Notes: generated from the letters alone by a model not told the origin. DNA of 64,000 nucleotides from JAPKZH01 sp963715635 (GCA_963715635.1 OY970261.1:4219308-4283307); one strand, 5' to 3'. Shown: positions 17,925 to 27,499, numbered from the stretch's first letter. Numbers and translations: made by a program.

Positions 17925-19211
17925 ATGAACAAAAAACCATTTAACTCCTTTGACATGGCTCAGTCCCAATTTGATCGGATTGCCGATCGGCTCGGATTGG
18001 ACGCCATTGCGAAAGATTTTTTGCGGTGGCCCCAGAGAGAATATCAATTCCTCTTCCCCATTCGCATGGATGATGGCCAAATCAAAATCTTTCGGGGTTT
18101 TCGCGTTCTTCATAATGATGCCAGGGGTCCTGGGAAGGGGGGGGTTCGCTTTCATCCTCAGGAAACGGTCGACACGGTTCGCGCGCTGGCCATGTGGATG
18201 ACCTGGAAATGTGCGCTCATGGATATTCCTCTGGGGGGAAGCCATGGCGGAGTGGTTTGCGATCCTCACAACCTCAGCTTGAGGGAGCAGGAGCAGGTCT
18301 GCCGTGGATGGGTCAGGCAATTATCTAGAGATTTGGGTCCCCATCTAGATGTGCCTGCCCCCGAGATCATGACCAATGCCCAGCATATGTTGTGGATGCT
18401 GGATGAATACGAGGTCATCAGGGGGGAGAAATTCCCGGGGTTTATCACCGGCAAGCCCGTGGGAATGGGCGGTTCCCTCGGCCGGCTCGAGGCGGCGGGC
18501 TTTGGCTTGGTCTTTGCTTTGCGTGAAGCCCTGAAAGAGCTGGGAATTTCGGCCGAGGATACAACCGCCAGCCTGCAGGGCTTCGGCAATGTCGGACAAT
18601 ATGCGGCCCGGCTTTTTCAACAGATGGGAGGCAAGGTGGTATGCGTCTCTTGTTGGGATCAAAAAGACGGGACCTCCTATGCCTACAAAAAAGAATCAGG
18701 CCTGGATATTAACAGTTTGGCCGGCATTACAGACCGCTTCGGAGGGATTGATAGAAAAAAGGCCGTGGACCTCGGCTGCGAAGCGCTTCCGGGAAGCGCT
18801 TGGCTCGAGCAGGATGCGGATATCTTGATCCCGGCTGCCCTCGAAAACCAAGTGACTGTGGACAATGTGAAGAAGATGCATCCAAGAGTAAAGATCGTGG
18901 CCGAAGGCGCGAACGGCCCGCTGACGTCCGAGGCAGACCAAGTGATTGCCAGCCGCAATATTTTTCTGATTCCAGACATCCTGGCCAACGCGGGGGGTGT
19001 CACTTGCAGCTATTTCGAACAGGTCCAGAGCAACATGAACTATTATTGGGAAAAAGACGAGGTCCTGGGGAAGCTGGATGTGAAAATGACGGCGGCCTTT
19101 CATTCCGTTCTCGAGCTAGCCAGGGACAAGCGCTTATCGATGCGCGAGGCTGCCTTTTTTATCGCCATCGCCCGTGTGGCTCAAGCCTGCAGAGACCGGG
19201 GCTGGATTTGA
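17925..19211 (+). CDS. glutamate/leucine dehydrogenase paralogue with substituted catalytic residues
   Basis: A 428-residue member of the Glu/Leu/Phe/Val dehydrogenase superfamily. Lys71 (GPGKGGVRFHP) and Lys95 (MTWKCALMD) are in place. The catalytic lysine of the usual GG-x-K-GG motif is histidine here (His107, GGSHGGVVCDP), and the catalytic aspartate of DVPAPD is glutamate (Glu147, DVPAPEIMTN). Spacings 71-95-107-147 equal those of the clostridial enzyme (89-113-125-165), so the alignment is secure. The NAD-binding segment LQGFGNVGQYAARLF is intact. It is probably a non-canonical or regulatory subunit, comparable in principle to heteromeric GDHs. A 55-base gap separates it from the PPDK_N gene downstream, which may be co-transcribed. 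Confidence 0.85.
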   Translation: MNKKPFNSFDMAQSQFDRIADRLGLDAIAKDFLRWPQREYQFLFPIRMDDGQIKIFRGFRVLHNDARGPGKGGVRFHPQETVDTVRALAMWMTWKCALMDIPLGGSHGGVVCDPHNLSLREQEQVCRGWVRQLSRDLGPHLDVPAPEIMTNAQHMLWMLDEYEVIRGEKFPGFITGKPVGMGGSLGRLEAAGFGLVFALREALKELGISAEDTTASLQGFGNVGQYAARLFQQMGGKVVCVSCWDQKDGTSYAYKKESGLDINSLAGITDRFGGIDRKKAVDLGCEALPGSAWLEQDADILIPAALENQVTVDNVKKMHPRVKIVAEGANGPLTSEADQVIASRNIFLIPDILANAGGVTCSYFEQVQSNMNYYWEKDEVLGKLDVKMTAAFHSVLELARDKRLSMREAAFFIAIARVAQACRDRGWI

Positions 19212-19266
19212 CAGCGGCGGTCGACCGATGTCCGCAGCACTGAACCGTTTCCGGCACTGAATTCAG

Positions 19267-21024
19267 ATGTCAAAAAGAATCCAACGGCCCGTTCCCAAAA
19301 ACCTGGCCCCCTTCGACCGTCAATTTTTCACAGGCAAGGAAAAATTCACCCTCATCGGCAAGGGAGCGCTGGGAGGAAAAGCCCACGGGCTTGCCACCAT
19401 GAAGGACATTCTGGAAACTCAGCCCATTTGCCAGTATATGCCCGACATCCAGGTCGTCATCCCCATCTTGACGGTCATCACTACGGATTCCTTTGATCTT
19501 TTTATGAAGGACAATAACCTCGCTAAGGTCGCCTTTTCCGAAGCGCGTGATGACCTGATCGCCCAAGCCTTTCAAAGGGCGGAATTGCCCGCTCCACTGG
19601 TCGGCGACCTGAGGGCGCTCATCAGCCAAGTCCATTCGCCCTTGGCCATCCGGTCCTCGAGCATGCTGGAAGATGCCATGTTTGAGCCCTTTGCCAGCGT
19701 CTATGCCACGAAGATGATTCCCAATAATCAATGGGACGCCGACACGCGTTTTCGAAAGCTGGGGGAGGCCATCAAATATGTCTACGCTTCGACGTTTTTT
19801 AAAGACGCCAAAAATTATATGCGGGCTACAAAGCATACTACGGCCGATGAAAAAATGGCGGTCATCATCCAAGAAGTGGTTGGGGCCCGCTACGGCGATC
19901 GTTTTTATCCCCATCTCTCGGGCGTTGCCCGTTCACACAATTTTTATCCGCTCGGCCATGCCAAGCCCGGCGACGGCGTGATTGACCTGGCCCTCGGCTT
20001 GGGCAAAAGCATCGTCGATGACGGCGTGGGCTGGTCTTTTTCGCCAGCCTATCCCCAAGCCAATCCACCTTATATTTCCATCAGCGAGCTCTTAGAACAA
20101 TCTCAGACGGCGTTCTGGGCCATCAACATGGGTCCACCTGGAGAATATAATCCCGTCCAGGAAACCGAATACATGCTCAAATTCAACTTGGAAGACGCGG
20201 AGCGAGATGGAACTCTGCGCTTCTTGGCCTCGACGTATCGGCCCCAGGACGACAAGATTGTTTTTGGCGTCGCCGAGAAAGGTCCCAGGATCATCGATTT
20301 CGCTTCTCTCTTGAAATTGGAGCTCATCCCTCTCAACAAGATGCTCCGCGCCCTCCTCAGCCTATGCGAAGATACCCTGGAGAGGATGGTGGAAATCGAG
20401 TTCGCCATGACCTTGGACGAGAAACATGGCTCTCCGGCGCGCTTTGGTTTTTTACAGGTCAGGCCGATGGTTGTTTCCGAAGCGAAAGTGGACGTCTCGC
20501 TGACGGAGCTCGTGGGAGACCAGGTCCTGGTGGCCTCCGAATCGGTGTTGGGCAATGGAATCCTTGACAATATTCAGGACATCGTCTATGTCAAGCCGGA
20601 AAAATTTTGTGCGCACGAGACCCAAAATATCGCCGCTCAATTGGAAGAGATGAACCATCGATTGGGGGCGTCCCATGTGCCCTATCTTCTGATCGGCTTC
20701 GGTCGCTGGGGCTCGTCCGATCCTCTGGGCGGCATCCCCGTCAACTTTGGACAAATCAGCGGGGCCAAAGCGATTGTCGAGTCAACCCTGGCGGAGATGA
20801 ATTTCATGCTCAGCCAGGGAACGCATTTTTTTCATAATATCACGAGCTTCCGCGTTCTCTATTTTTCGGTGCCGCATTGGGAAAAGTATACGATTGATTG
20901 GAATTGGCTCAGACAGCAGACGGCCATTTCCGAAACAGAGTATGTCCGTCATATCAAGCTGGCTTCTCCTTTGAAAATCAAAGTGGATGGAACAACGAGC
21001 CGAGGAGTTATCTATCATGCCTGA
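19267..21024 (+). CDS. PPDK_N (PEP/pyruvate-binding) ATP-grasp protein with C-terminal RWGS module
   Basis: A 585-residue protein. Residues 24-410 carry the nucleotide-binding domain of PEP synthase and pyruvate phosphate dikinase: GALGGKAHGLATMKD at 33-47, then LAIRSSSMLEDAMFEPFASVYAT with the conserved Arg, and QEVVGARYGDRFYPHLSGVARSHNFYP. I see neither the phosphohistidine swivelling domain (TxGGxxSHxAI) nor a PEP-binding barrel, so it cannot be a complete synthase. Instead it ends in a module with LIGFGRWGSSDPLGG (near residue 478) and QGTHFFHNI. The same module occurs in the two other PPDK_N proteins nearby. Its stop overlaps the next gene by eight bases. Role unknown; ATP binding or phosphotransfer in signalling is inference. 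Confidence 0.75.
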   Translation: MSKRIQRPVPKNLAPFDRQFFTGKEKFTLIGKGALGGKAHGLATMKDILETQPICQYMPDIQVVIPILTVITTDSFDLFMKDNNLAKVAFSEARDDLIAQAFQRAELPAPLVGDLRALISQVHSPLAIRSSSMLEDAMFEPFASVYATKMIPNNQWDADTRFRKLGEAIKYVYASTFFKDAKNYMRATKHTTADEKMAVIIQEVVGARYGDRFYPHLSGVARSHNFYPLGHAKPGDGVIDLALGLGKSIVDDGVGWSFSPAYPQANPPYISISELLEQSQTAFWAINMGPPGEYNPVQETEYMLKFNLEDAERDGTLRFLASTYRPQDDKIVFGVAEKGPRIIDFASLLKLELIPLNKMLRALLSLCEDTLERMVEIEFAMTLDEKHGSPARFGFLQVRPMVVSEAKVDVSLTELVGDQVLVASESVLGNGILDNIQDIVYVKPEKFCAHETQNIAAQLEEMNHRLGASHVPYLLIGFGRWGSSDPLGGIPVNFGQISGAKAIVESTLAEMNFMLSQGTHFFHNITSFRVLYFSVPHWEKYTIDWNWLRQQTAISETEYVRHIKLASPLKIKVDGTTSRGVIYHA

Positions 21025-24000
21025 TCAGCCAAAAAATATCGATAATCTCATTTGGTTCTTGTCGGAACGGGCCAAAGAGCTGAATTGCCTGTATAAAATT
21101 GAAGGGCTTCTCAACAAGCCGGATACGAATCTCGACGACATTTGCAAAGGCGTCATCGAGGCCATCCCTCCCGGCTGGCAGTATCCGGATATCTGTATCG
21201 CCAAAATCAGCCTAGAAGGCCACTCCTGCCAATCTCCGAACTTTAAAGAAACGCCCTGGGTCCAGTTTGCAGACATCAAAGTCCAGGATCAACAGATCGG
21301 GCGGCTGAGCATTTATTACACGGCCGAAATGCCCCATATGCATGACGGCCCTTTTCTTAAAGAAGAAACCAAGCTCTTGGGAACGATTGTCGAACGCCTG
21401 GGCCATTACATCCTCTATGCCAGGATGAAACAAGTTTTTCAAGACTATCAGGTCGCCAGGCGGGATCTGACCGGGCACACAGCCGAAGAATGGCGAGTGG
21501 CGCTCAACTTTCTCCGGGAGACGAACAAAAATCTCTATTTAGATATTTCCCGCCGAATGCTGAATTTTTTGTCCTGGAGCGGCATCAGCGAGGCCGAACG
21601 GCTCCTCCAAAAATCAGGTAGCGGGCAGAGAGCCAAAGACGAGAGGGCGCTGGCGGACGAAAACCGTCCCGACCAAAAAAGCTTGGTGGCACTGACCGAT
21701 CCGCTCATCGATGAAACATTCCAGCTGGCCGCGAAGCACCTGACCAGTGAACAAATCCTGGCCAATCTCCAAAAATGGATCCAGGAGGACAGGCTCAGCT
21801 TTTTGGTCCAAATCACCAATCGAAATCTGCCCCTGGCCAAGGTTGTCGATGCTATCCGCCGGCATCATCATATCGCCGCGGAAGGCATTGAGCTGCCTCC
21901 GGCCAGCAAGAGAGGGGTTCAGGTCTCTCTCATCCAGCGTTTTCTATCGGCCAGGCAGGAGTTTGTCAACACGGCCGTGGAGTTCATCGAAATCGACGAT
22001 TTCTACGAAATGTTGGACCATATCGTCTTTTCTCCGGAAAGCCACGGGAGATTGGGAGGGAAAAGCACCGGTCTTTTCTTGGCCAAACACATCATCCAGA
22101 AATGCGTCTCTTCTTCCGATCATCTAAAGGGTATCAAGGTTCCCAAGACGTGGTATATCACCTCGGATGGATTGTTGAGTTTTCTCAGCTACAATAACCT
22201 CAACGAGGTCGTTGAGCAGAAATATAAAGATATCAATCAGGTCAGGCTGGAGTATCCCCATATTGTTCAAACCTTTAAAAATGCCAGCTTTCCCACGGAA
22301 ATCATCCAGGGGCTCTCGATGGTCTTGGATGATTTTAAGGATCAGCCATTGATTGTCAGAAGCTCCAGCCTGCTCGAAGACCGAACAGGATCATCCTTTT
22401 CCGGAAAATACAAGAGCTTGTTTCTGGCGAACCAGGGCAGCAAGCGAGAGCGCTTAGAGGCGCTCACCGATGCCATCGCCGAAGTCTATGCCTCGACGTT
22501 TGGTCCGGATCCGATCGGATATCGCGCCGAGCGCGGCCTGCTCGATTTTGCCGAGGAAATGGGGATCATGATCCAAGAAGTTGTCGGGACGAGAATCGGC
22601 GATTATTTCATGCCGGCCTATGCCGGGGTCGCCTTCAGCCGGAACGAGTTCCGCTGGTCGCCGCGTATCAAACGCGAGGACGGCTTGCTGCGCATTGTCC
22701 CCGGGCTGGGGACCCGCGCCGTCGACCGGACCGGCGACGATTATCCCCTCTTGATGGCCCCCGGTCAAGTCGGTCTCAGGGTGAATGTCTCCCCGGACGA
22801 AATCGTCCGCTACGCTCCGAAGAAGGCCGATGTCATTAATATGAAAACGAATACGTTTGAGACTGTGGAGATCAGGGAGCTCTTGAGGGCATTCGGCCGC
22901 GACATCCCGGGCGTGGAAAAGATCGTTTCCATCCACGATGACCATCGTATTTACAAACCTATCGGAAAGACGATCGACTTCGAGAGGGATGATTTGATCG
23001 TTACCTTTGAGGGACTGATCACGGACCGGCGGTTCATTCCCCAGCTGCGATCCGTGCTTCACTTGCTCGAAGAAAAACTCAAAACGCCCGTGGACATTGA
23101 ATTCGCCTCTGATGGAAAGGACTTCTACCTCTTGCAATGCCGGCCCCAAAGTTATTGGGAAGGTTGCGAGCCTTCTCCGGTTCCCAAGGACATCCCCAAG
23201 GATAAGATTTTGTTTTTTAGCAGCCGGTTCGTTTCCAATGGCCAGGTGCCCGAGATTACGCATATCGTCTATGTGACTCCCCAACGATATGATGAACTGA
23301 AAGACGAGTCCTCTCTGCTGGACGTGGGACGGGCGGTCGGGAAACTCAATAAGCTCTTGCCCCGGCGCCGGTTCATCCTCATGGGACCCGGACGTTGGGG
23401 AAGCCGGGGAGACATCAAGCTGGGCGTGAAGGTCACGTATTCCGATATCTCCAATACGGCCGTGCTCATGGAAATTGCTCGGAAAAAAGGGAACTATCTG
23501 CCAGACCTTTCCTTTGGCACCCATTTCTTCCAGGATTTGGTGGAAGCCGGAATCCGCTATCTGCCCCTTTATCCGGATGAGAAAGACACGATCTTCAAAG
23601 AGAAATTTTTCCTGACATCTGAGAATATTCTTCCCGAGCTTCTGCCGGAGTTCGCCTTCCTGGCGGATACGGTCAGGGTCATCGATATCCCGAAGAGCAC
23701 AGGCGGCCTCGTTCTGAAGGTCTTGCTGAACGCTGAACGGGATGAAGCCGTCGGAATATTGGCCAGCCCCTCTCTGCCATCGCCAATTCCCGCAATCAGC
23801 CAAGAGCAGAGGGAAAAACGAGCGGAAAATTTTTGGGCCTGGCGGCTGCAGATGGCTGAGCACGTGGCGTCCCAACTCGACCCGGTTCGTTTCGGCGTCA
23901 AGGGAATATATGTTTTTGGCAGCACAAAAAATGCCACGGCCGGCCCCCAGAGCGATATCGATCTCTTGATTCATTTTCAAGGAACAAAGAAACAGCGCCA

Positions 24001-24208
24001 CGAGCTCCTGGTCTGGCTCGAGGGGTGGAGCCTGGCTTTGGACGAGATCAATTTCCAAAAAACCGGCGGCAGGTCAGGGGGACTCCTCGATATCCATATG
24101 GTCACGGATGAGGACATTGCTCGGAAGGAGAGCTATGCTGTGAAAATTGGCGCGGTCACCGATGCGGCACGGCCTCTTCCAATGATGAAGCAAGGCCAGC
24201 CCGGCTAA
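21017..24208 (+). CDS. multidomain GAF-like / PPDK_N / RWGS / nucleotidyltransferase protein
   Basis: A 1063-residue protein. The ATG at 21017 follows gaggag and overlaps the previous stop, so translation is coupled. Residues 1-150 look like a GAF-type sensor, as seen in bacterial regulatory proteins; 150-330 is helical. About 340-720 is a PPDK_N ATP-grasp domain (GGKSTGLFLAK near 347, VRSSSLLEDRTGSSFSGKY near 449, QEVVGTRIGDYF). The shared module FILMGPGRWGSRGDIKLG starts near 786, with GTHFFQDL following. The C-terminus is a MNT-type nucleotidyltransferase (FGSTKNATAGPQSDIDLLI near 965, third acidic residue in LLDIHMV). No swivelling histidine domain is visible. The fusion suggests nucleotide transfer controlled by a sensed ligand. 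I know of no characterised protein with this layout. Confidence 0.75.
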   Translation: MPDQPKNIDNLIWFLSERAKELNCLYKIEGLLNKPDTNLDDICKGVIEAIPPGWQYPDICIAKISLEGHSCQSPNFKETPWVQFADIKVQDQQIGRLSIYYTAEMPHMHDGPFLKEETKLLGTIVERLGHYILYARMKQVFQDYQVARRDLTGHTAEEWRVALNFLRETNKNLYLDISRRMLNFLSWSGISEAERLLQKSGSGQRAKDERALADENRPDQKSLVALTDPLIDETFQLAAKHLTSEQILANLQKWIQEDRLSFLVQITNRNLPLAKVVDAIRRHHHIAAEGIELPPASKRGVQVSLIQRFLSARQEFVNTAVEFIEIDDFYEMLDHIVFSPESHGRLGGKSTGLFLAKHIIQKCVSSSDHLKGIKVPKTWYITSDGLLSFLSYNNLNEVVEQKYKDINQVRLEYPHIVQTFKNASFPTEIIQGLSMVLDDFKDQPLIVRSSSLLEDRTGSSFSGKYKSLFLANQGSKRERLEALTDAIAEVYASTFGPDPIGYRAERGLLDFAEEMGIMIQEVVGTRIGDYFMPAYAGVAFSRNEFRWSPRIKREDGLLRIVPGLGTRAVDRTGDDYPLLMAPGQVGLRVNVSPDEIVRYAPKKADVINMKTNTFETVEIRELLRAFGRDIPGVEKIVSIHDDHRIYKPIGKTIDFERDDLIVTFEGLITDRRFIPQLRSVLHLLEEKLKTPVDIEFASDGKDFYLLQCRPQSYWEGCEPSPVPKDIPKDKILFFSSRFVSNGQVPEITHIVYVTPQRYDELKDESSLLDVGRAVGKLNKLLPRRRFILMGPGRWGSRGDIKLGVKVTYSDISNTAVLMEIARKKGNYLPDLSFGTHFFQDLVEAGIRYLPLYPDEKDTIFKEKFFLTSENILPELLPEFAFLADTVRVIDIPKSTGGLVLKVLLNAERDEAVGILASPSLPSPIPAISQEQREKRAENFWAWRLQMAEHVASQLDPVRFGVKGIYVFGSTKNATAGPQSDIDLLIHFQGTKKQRHELLVWLEGWSLALDEINFQKTGGRSGGLLDIHMVTDEDIARKESYAVKIGAVTDAARPLPMMKQGQPG

Positions 24209-25068
24209 ACAAGCTGGCGAGTGGCCGCCTTCAGATGATCGGGGTCAAATCGAATTAGAGCTAGCTCCGGGCCATCATGAGCCGCCGAAAAACATCGGGT
24301 CCGTCCGATGACCTCTTGCCAGGCCGAGGAAAGCCTGGGCGATTCATGGATATGACCGTGGAGGGTGAGCAGGGGCTGACGGGCTTCGATAAATCGCCGG
24401 ATGGCGATGCTTCCCACATGAGGGTCCAGAGGAACATGATCGATCATTTGGCCTCCTAATCCGGCAAGATCGAGCGTTGTCTTATAAGGGGGGGCGTGGA
24501 AAAGAAAAATCACTTGGTCCATATTTTCATCCCCGGCTAAACGGGCCAGATCGTCCTGGATGGTGGCGTATCTTTTTTCTTGATCCGTCGCCGGGAAAGA
24601 TCGGACTCCTTCCTCGGGGGAAATGGAGCCGGGGTCGACATAGCGCGAGACATCATAGCGTTCCCAATCCTTAAGACGGAAGGGGGTGGGGGGAACATAG
24701 GCATAGCCATAGACCCGAAAATGGAGGAAGTCAACTTTCCTATTATGGATATACTCCCAGAACCCTTGGGAGGCGACGTCCAGAACAGCGGCTTCTTCAA
24801 AGCGCGGGTCATCGTTGCCCATGATCAGAAAAATCCTCGGATACGCATTCTTGAGTTCAAGGTGCAAGCGGGCCAGCTGTTTGGCGAGATATTTATGGAT
24901 AAAACCCCGATCAGAGATGCCTATGGACCTGGGCTTGAAGGACGGCAGGGGCAGAAAATCGCCGCCTAAAAATACGGCTTGCGGCCGTTCCGCTCGGATG
25001 GTCTGGAAAAGCTTCTGGTATCGTTCGGCGTTTCCGTGTAAATCCGAAACAAAAAAGCAGTTCGCCAT
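24205..25068 (-). CDS. metallophosphoesterase
   Basis: A 287-residue calcineurin-like phosphoesterase. Metal-binding motifs run in order: SDLHGNAERY near the start, LGGDFLP, IMGNDDPRFE, LFHAPPY and the late HGHIHES. It probably hydrolyses a phosphodiester, phosphomonoester or nucleotide in the cytoplasm. The start ATG at 25068 is chosen because the catalytic domain begins immediately; the frame is open further upstream without homology. It converges with and overlaps the 3' end of the nucleotidyltransferase fusion gene by four bases. A phosphoesterase next to a nucleotidyltransferase would suit a reversible nucleotide signal or modification, which is inference. Confidence 0.85.
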   Translation of the reverse strand: MANCFFVSDLHGNAERYQKLFQTIRAERPQAVFLGGDFLPLPSFKPRSIGISDRGFIHKYLAKQLARLHLELKNAYPRIFLIMGNDDPRFEEAAVLDVASQGFWEYIHNRKVDFLHFRVYGYAYVPPTPFRLKDWERYDVSRYVDPGSISPEEGVRSFPATDQEKRYATIQDDLARLAGDENMDQVIFLFHAPPYKTTLDLAGLGGQMIDHVPLDPHVGSIAIRRFIEARQPLLTLHGHIHESPRLSSAWQEVIGRTRCFSAAHDGPELALIRFDPDHLKAATRQLV

Positions 25069-25202
25069 TCTTGGCCTTTTTCCGATCGTCGCCAGAGCGT
25101 CTGTGGAATTCGAGAATGACCGAACAGATGATAATGAAAATCGTCGGGCGAGACAATCCCCCGCGGCCGTTTTGTTCACGCGGCCGGACGTACGGAGGCC
25201 GG

Positions 25203-25913
25203 TTAGGAACCAGATTCCGCCTCGAATTTATATCCGACGCCGCGAACCGTCCGAATATATTTTCTGGCCTTGCCGAGTTTTTTCCGGATGCCTGTGATCT
25301 GGTAATCGACGACCCTTTCCGTGATCGAGTAATTGTCTTCGCGGACGTGGTCGAGAATCCGGGCCCGGGTGAAGACCTGGTTTGGCTTTCCCGCCAGTAG
25401 GGAGAGAATATCGAATTCGGTTTTGGTCAGGTCGATCTTTTCGCCGTCGATAAGGACTTCGTAGGCCTCGAGCTTGATCGTCAATCCGTCAAATTCAAGG
25501 GTGTTCCGCTTGTCGTCCTCTGATTTGTTCTTTCTTCGGAGCAAGGCATGGATGCGGGCGATCAGGATTTGGGGCTCGAAGGGTTTGATGACATAGTCGT
25601 CCGCGTATTCTTTCAAGCCCAGGACGATGTCCTCGAGCTTTCTTTTTCCGGTGAGCATGATGATAAAGATGCTGGCCGTTTGAGGGTCCTTTTTTAGGAT
25701 ATGGCAGACCTTGTATCCGTCGATCCCGGGGAGGACGATATCCAAGAGCATCAAGTCGGGCTTTTCTTTCCGGGCGATGATGATGGCTTCTTCCCCGGTC
25801 TGGGTGGAGAGGACCTTGAACCCTTCCTTTTCGAGGATGAAAGCGAGACTCTTCTGAAGGCTCACATCATCTTCCACGAGCAAGATTTTGACTTTAAGCT
25901 GAATTTCGTTCAT
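25203..25913 (-). CDS. OmpR-family response regulator
   Basis: A 236-residue two-domain regulator. The receiver domain has ILLVEDDVSLQ (acidic pocket), DLMLLDIVLPG with the phospho-accepting Asp, the LTGKRK switch and Lys in YVIKPFEPQ. After a short linker follows a winged-helix DNA-binding domain (LTKTEFDILSLLAGKPNQVFTR, and the wing YIRTVRGVGYKFE). It would bind DNA as a dimer on phosphorylation. No histidine kinase gene is adjacent; neighbours are the metallophosphoesterase and the double-receiver protein, all on the minus strand. Its partner may be distant, or it may receive signals from the PPDK_N cluster. Confidence 0.9.
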   Translation of the reverse strand: MNEIQLKVKILLVEDDVSLQKSLAFILEKEGFKVLSTQTGEEAIIIARKEKPDLMLLDIVLPGIDGYKVCHILKKDPQTASIFIIMLTGKRKLEDIVLGLKEYADDYVIKPFEPQILIARIHALLRRKNKSEDDKRNTLEFDGLTIKLEAYEVLIDGEKIDLTKTEFDILSLLAGKPNQVFTRARILDHVREDNYSITERVVDYQITGIRKKLGKARKYIRTVRGVGYKFEAESGS

Positions 25914-26053
25914 GAATCGCGCTTTTTCTCCGGCCGGCCGGCCGAGCCACAGAATTATTTTAATCTAGTCCTAACAAAAATCAAACATAATCCTAATAAA
26001 CGCTCGAAACGAACAAAGGCTCATCGAATGATCGGCTTTGTCGCCCTGGGCAA

Positions 26054-27499
26054 CTACGGGCTTGGATCTTTGCGGGCGTAGACGTTTTGCCATTTTTCGA
26101 TGATCGCCACCAGGGTCTCGCTCAATTTCTCTCCGCTGCCATGGATCGGCCGCAGCTCTTCGGCGAGCTCAGAAAAGCCTTTTCTGTCCAGCCAAGAGGA
26201 AATGATATCGTTGTCGGAGAACGGCTGGATGATATCCGGAGGGATCGTCCGCAGCGCGCGGAGAAGATCATCGAGGTTGAACACTTTGACGCCGTCAACC
26301 GCGAGGGGAGTGGCGTCCAACCGAACAATTTCTTCTTTCAGGTGTTTTTTCAATAGCGCGATCAGTCGCCGGCCCTGACTTCGTTTGGGGCGCAAGATGT
26401 CCCCGAGTTCTCGGTAGCTATGCATATGGAGCCAGGTCGAAAATTTATCTTTTTGTCCGTAGCTTTCCATGATTTCTCGGAGTTCCCGCCCTCGCTTGGT
26501 ATTCTTTTCCGCGGCGAAAAGGATCCGATACAGACCTTGGATATTCTTAATCCGATGCAACTCTTGGCCGTTTTTGTCGCAAACGAGAAAGTCGCCCATC
26601 CCGGAGTGATCATGGATGTAATCCTTGAGTTTTTGCAGGCTTCCCGGGTCTCCCTTGGGCAGAAGGAAGGCGGCGCTTTTAAAATCCTCGGCTTCTTTGG
26701 CCTTGGAGGCGATGATGACGGGAATCCGGGGGTAATAGCGGGAGGTCAATCGGACCAGGTCGCGGCCGGCATCACTGTTGACGAGATTTCCTTTGGGGAA
26801 GAAAATATCGGCGATGAGACAGACGACATCGTCGCCATGGCCGCGGGACCGGAAGTCGCGGCTGTCGATTTGGGATTCTTCCTCCACGCCAAAAAGAAAG
26901 CTCAATGTCTGTTCATAGGTCCGGGTGATCATCACGTCGGCGCGCTGCCCGATGATGTTGTAGAGAGTCGGCAAGAATTGAGACAGCCAGCGGGGTTCGT
27001 CATCCACGACCAGAAAGATAAATCGCCGAACTTTCGAGGACCTTCGGATATTGATCAAATCCTCGGCGGCCCTGACGACGGAGGTGATAATCAAGGGGGG
27101 AACCAGGCTTGTCGTGCTGTAGGCAAAAACCAGGTCGGCGCTGGCCGTATAGGGATATTTTTCTTTGGCCGGCTGCGGCGGGGAGCAGTGAATATAGGAA
27201 TTGGCCGAAAGCAGGACGACCACGGAGTCGGGATGATTCCTGCGAATTTTTTCGGCCTCAATCAGGGGCAGAGCGGTATCGTCGAAGAGGAAGACCGTGA
27301 CCTTGTCGGATTTGTCATCGGAAACGGCTTGAGGGCTGTACAGGATTTTGGTTTGAAGCCAGGGCATGTTTTCGTTCAGGATCTGCGCCGATTCCCGGAT
27401 GCGGGTTTCGGCGGAAAAAATAACCGCCTCCTCGACCTTGACTGGGTTGATGATTCTAGGAGCGAAAGGGAATTCCCTAGCCGGCTTCTTATTTGCCAT
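26054..27499 (-). CDS. double receiver-like protein with tandem C-terminal helical repeats
   Basis: A 481-residue protein. The ATG at 27499 overlaps the 3' end of the upstream PPDK_N gene by 11 bases, implying coupling. Residues 20-150 form a degenerate receiver-like Rossmann domain (VTVFLFDDTAL, SVVVLLSANS). Residues 160-290 form a second receiver with FLVVDDEPRW, the probable phospho-acceptor Asp231 in CLIADIFFP and a late Lys near 282. The C-terminus contains two related helical units: FSTWLHMHSYRELGDILRP (from 353) and ISSWLDRKGFSELAEELRP (from 433). No DNA-binding or kinase domain is visible, so it probably acts through protein contacts, most likely with the adjoining PPDK_N protein. Confidence 0.65.
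   Translation of the reverse strand: MANKKPAREFPFAPRIINPVKVEEAVIFSAETRIRESAQILNENMPWLQTKILYSPQAVSDDKSDKVTVFLFDDTALPLIEAEKIRRNHPDSVVVLLSANSYIHCSPPQPAKEKYPYTASADLVFAYSTTSLVPPLIITSVVRAAEDLINIRRSSKVRRFIFLVVDDEPRWLSQFLPTLYNIIGQRADVMITRTYEQTLSFLFGVEEESQIDSRDFRSRGHGDDVVCLIADIFFPKGNLVNSDAGRDLVRLTSRYYPRIPVIIASKAKEAEDFKSAAFLLPKGDPGSLQKLKDYIHDHSGMGDFLVCDKNGQELHRIKNIQGLYRILFAAEKNTKRGRELREIMESYGQKDKFSTWLHMHSYRELGDILRPKRSQGRRLIALLKKHLKEEIVRLDATPLAVDGVKVFNLDDLLRALRTIPPDIIQPFSDNDIISSWLDRKGFSELAEELRPIHGSGEKLSETLVAIIEKWQNVYARKDPSP

Noticed and set aside
22454..24058. Long minus-strand open frame (over 500 codons) inside the nucleotidyltransferase fusion gene
   Set aside because: It is the antisense shadow of a well-supported PPDK_N/nucleotidyltransferase gene; its translation shows no domain and has skewed composition.
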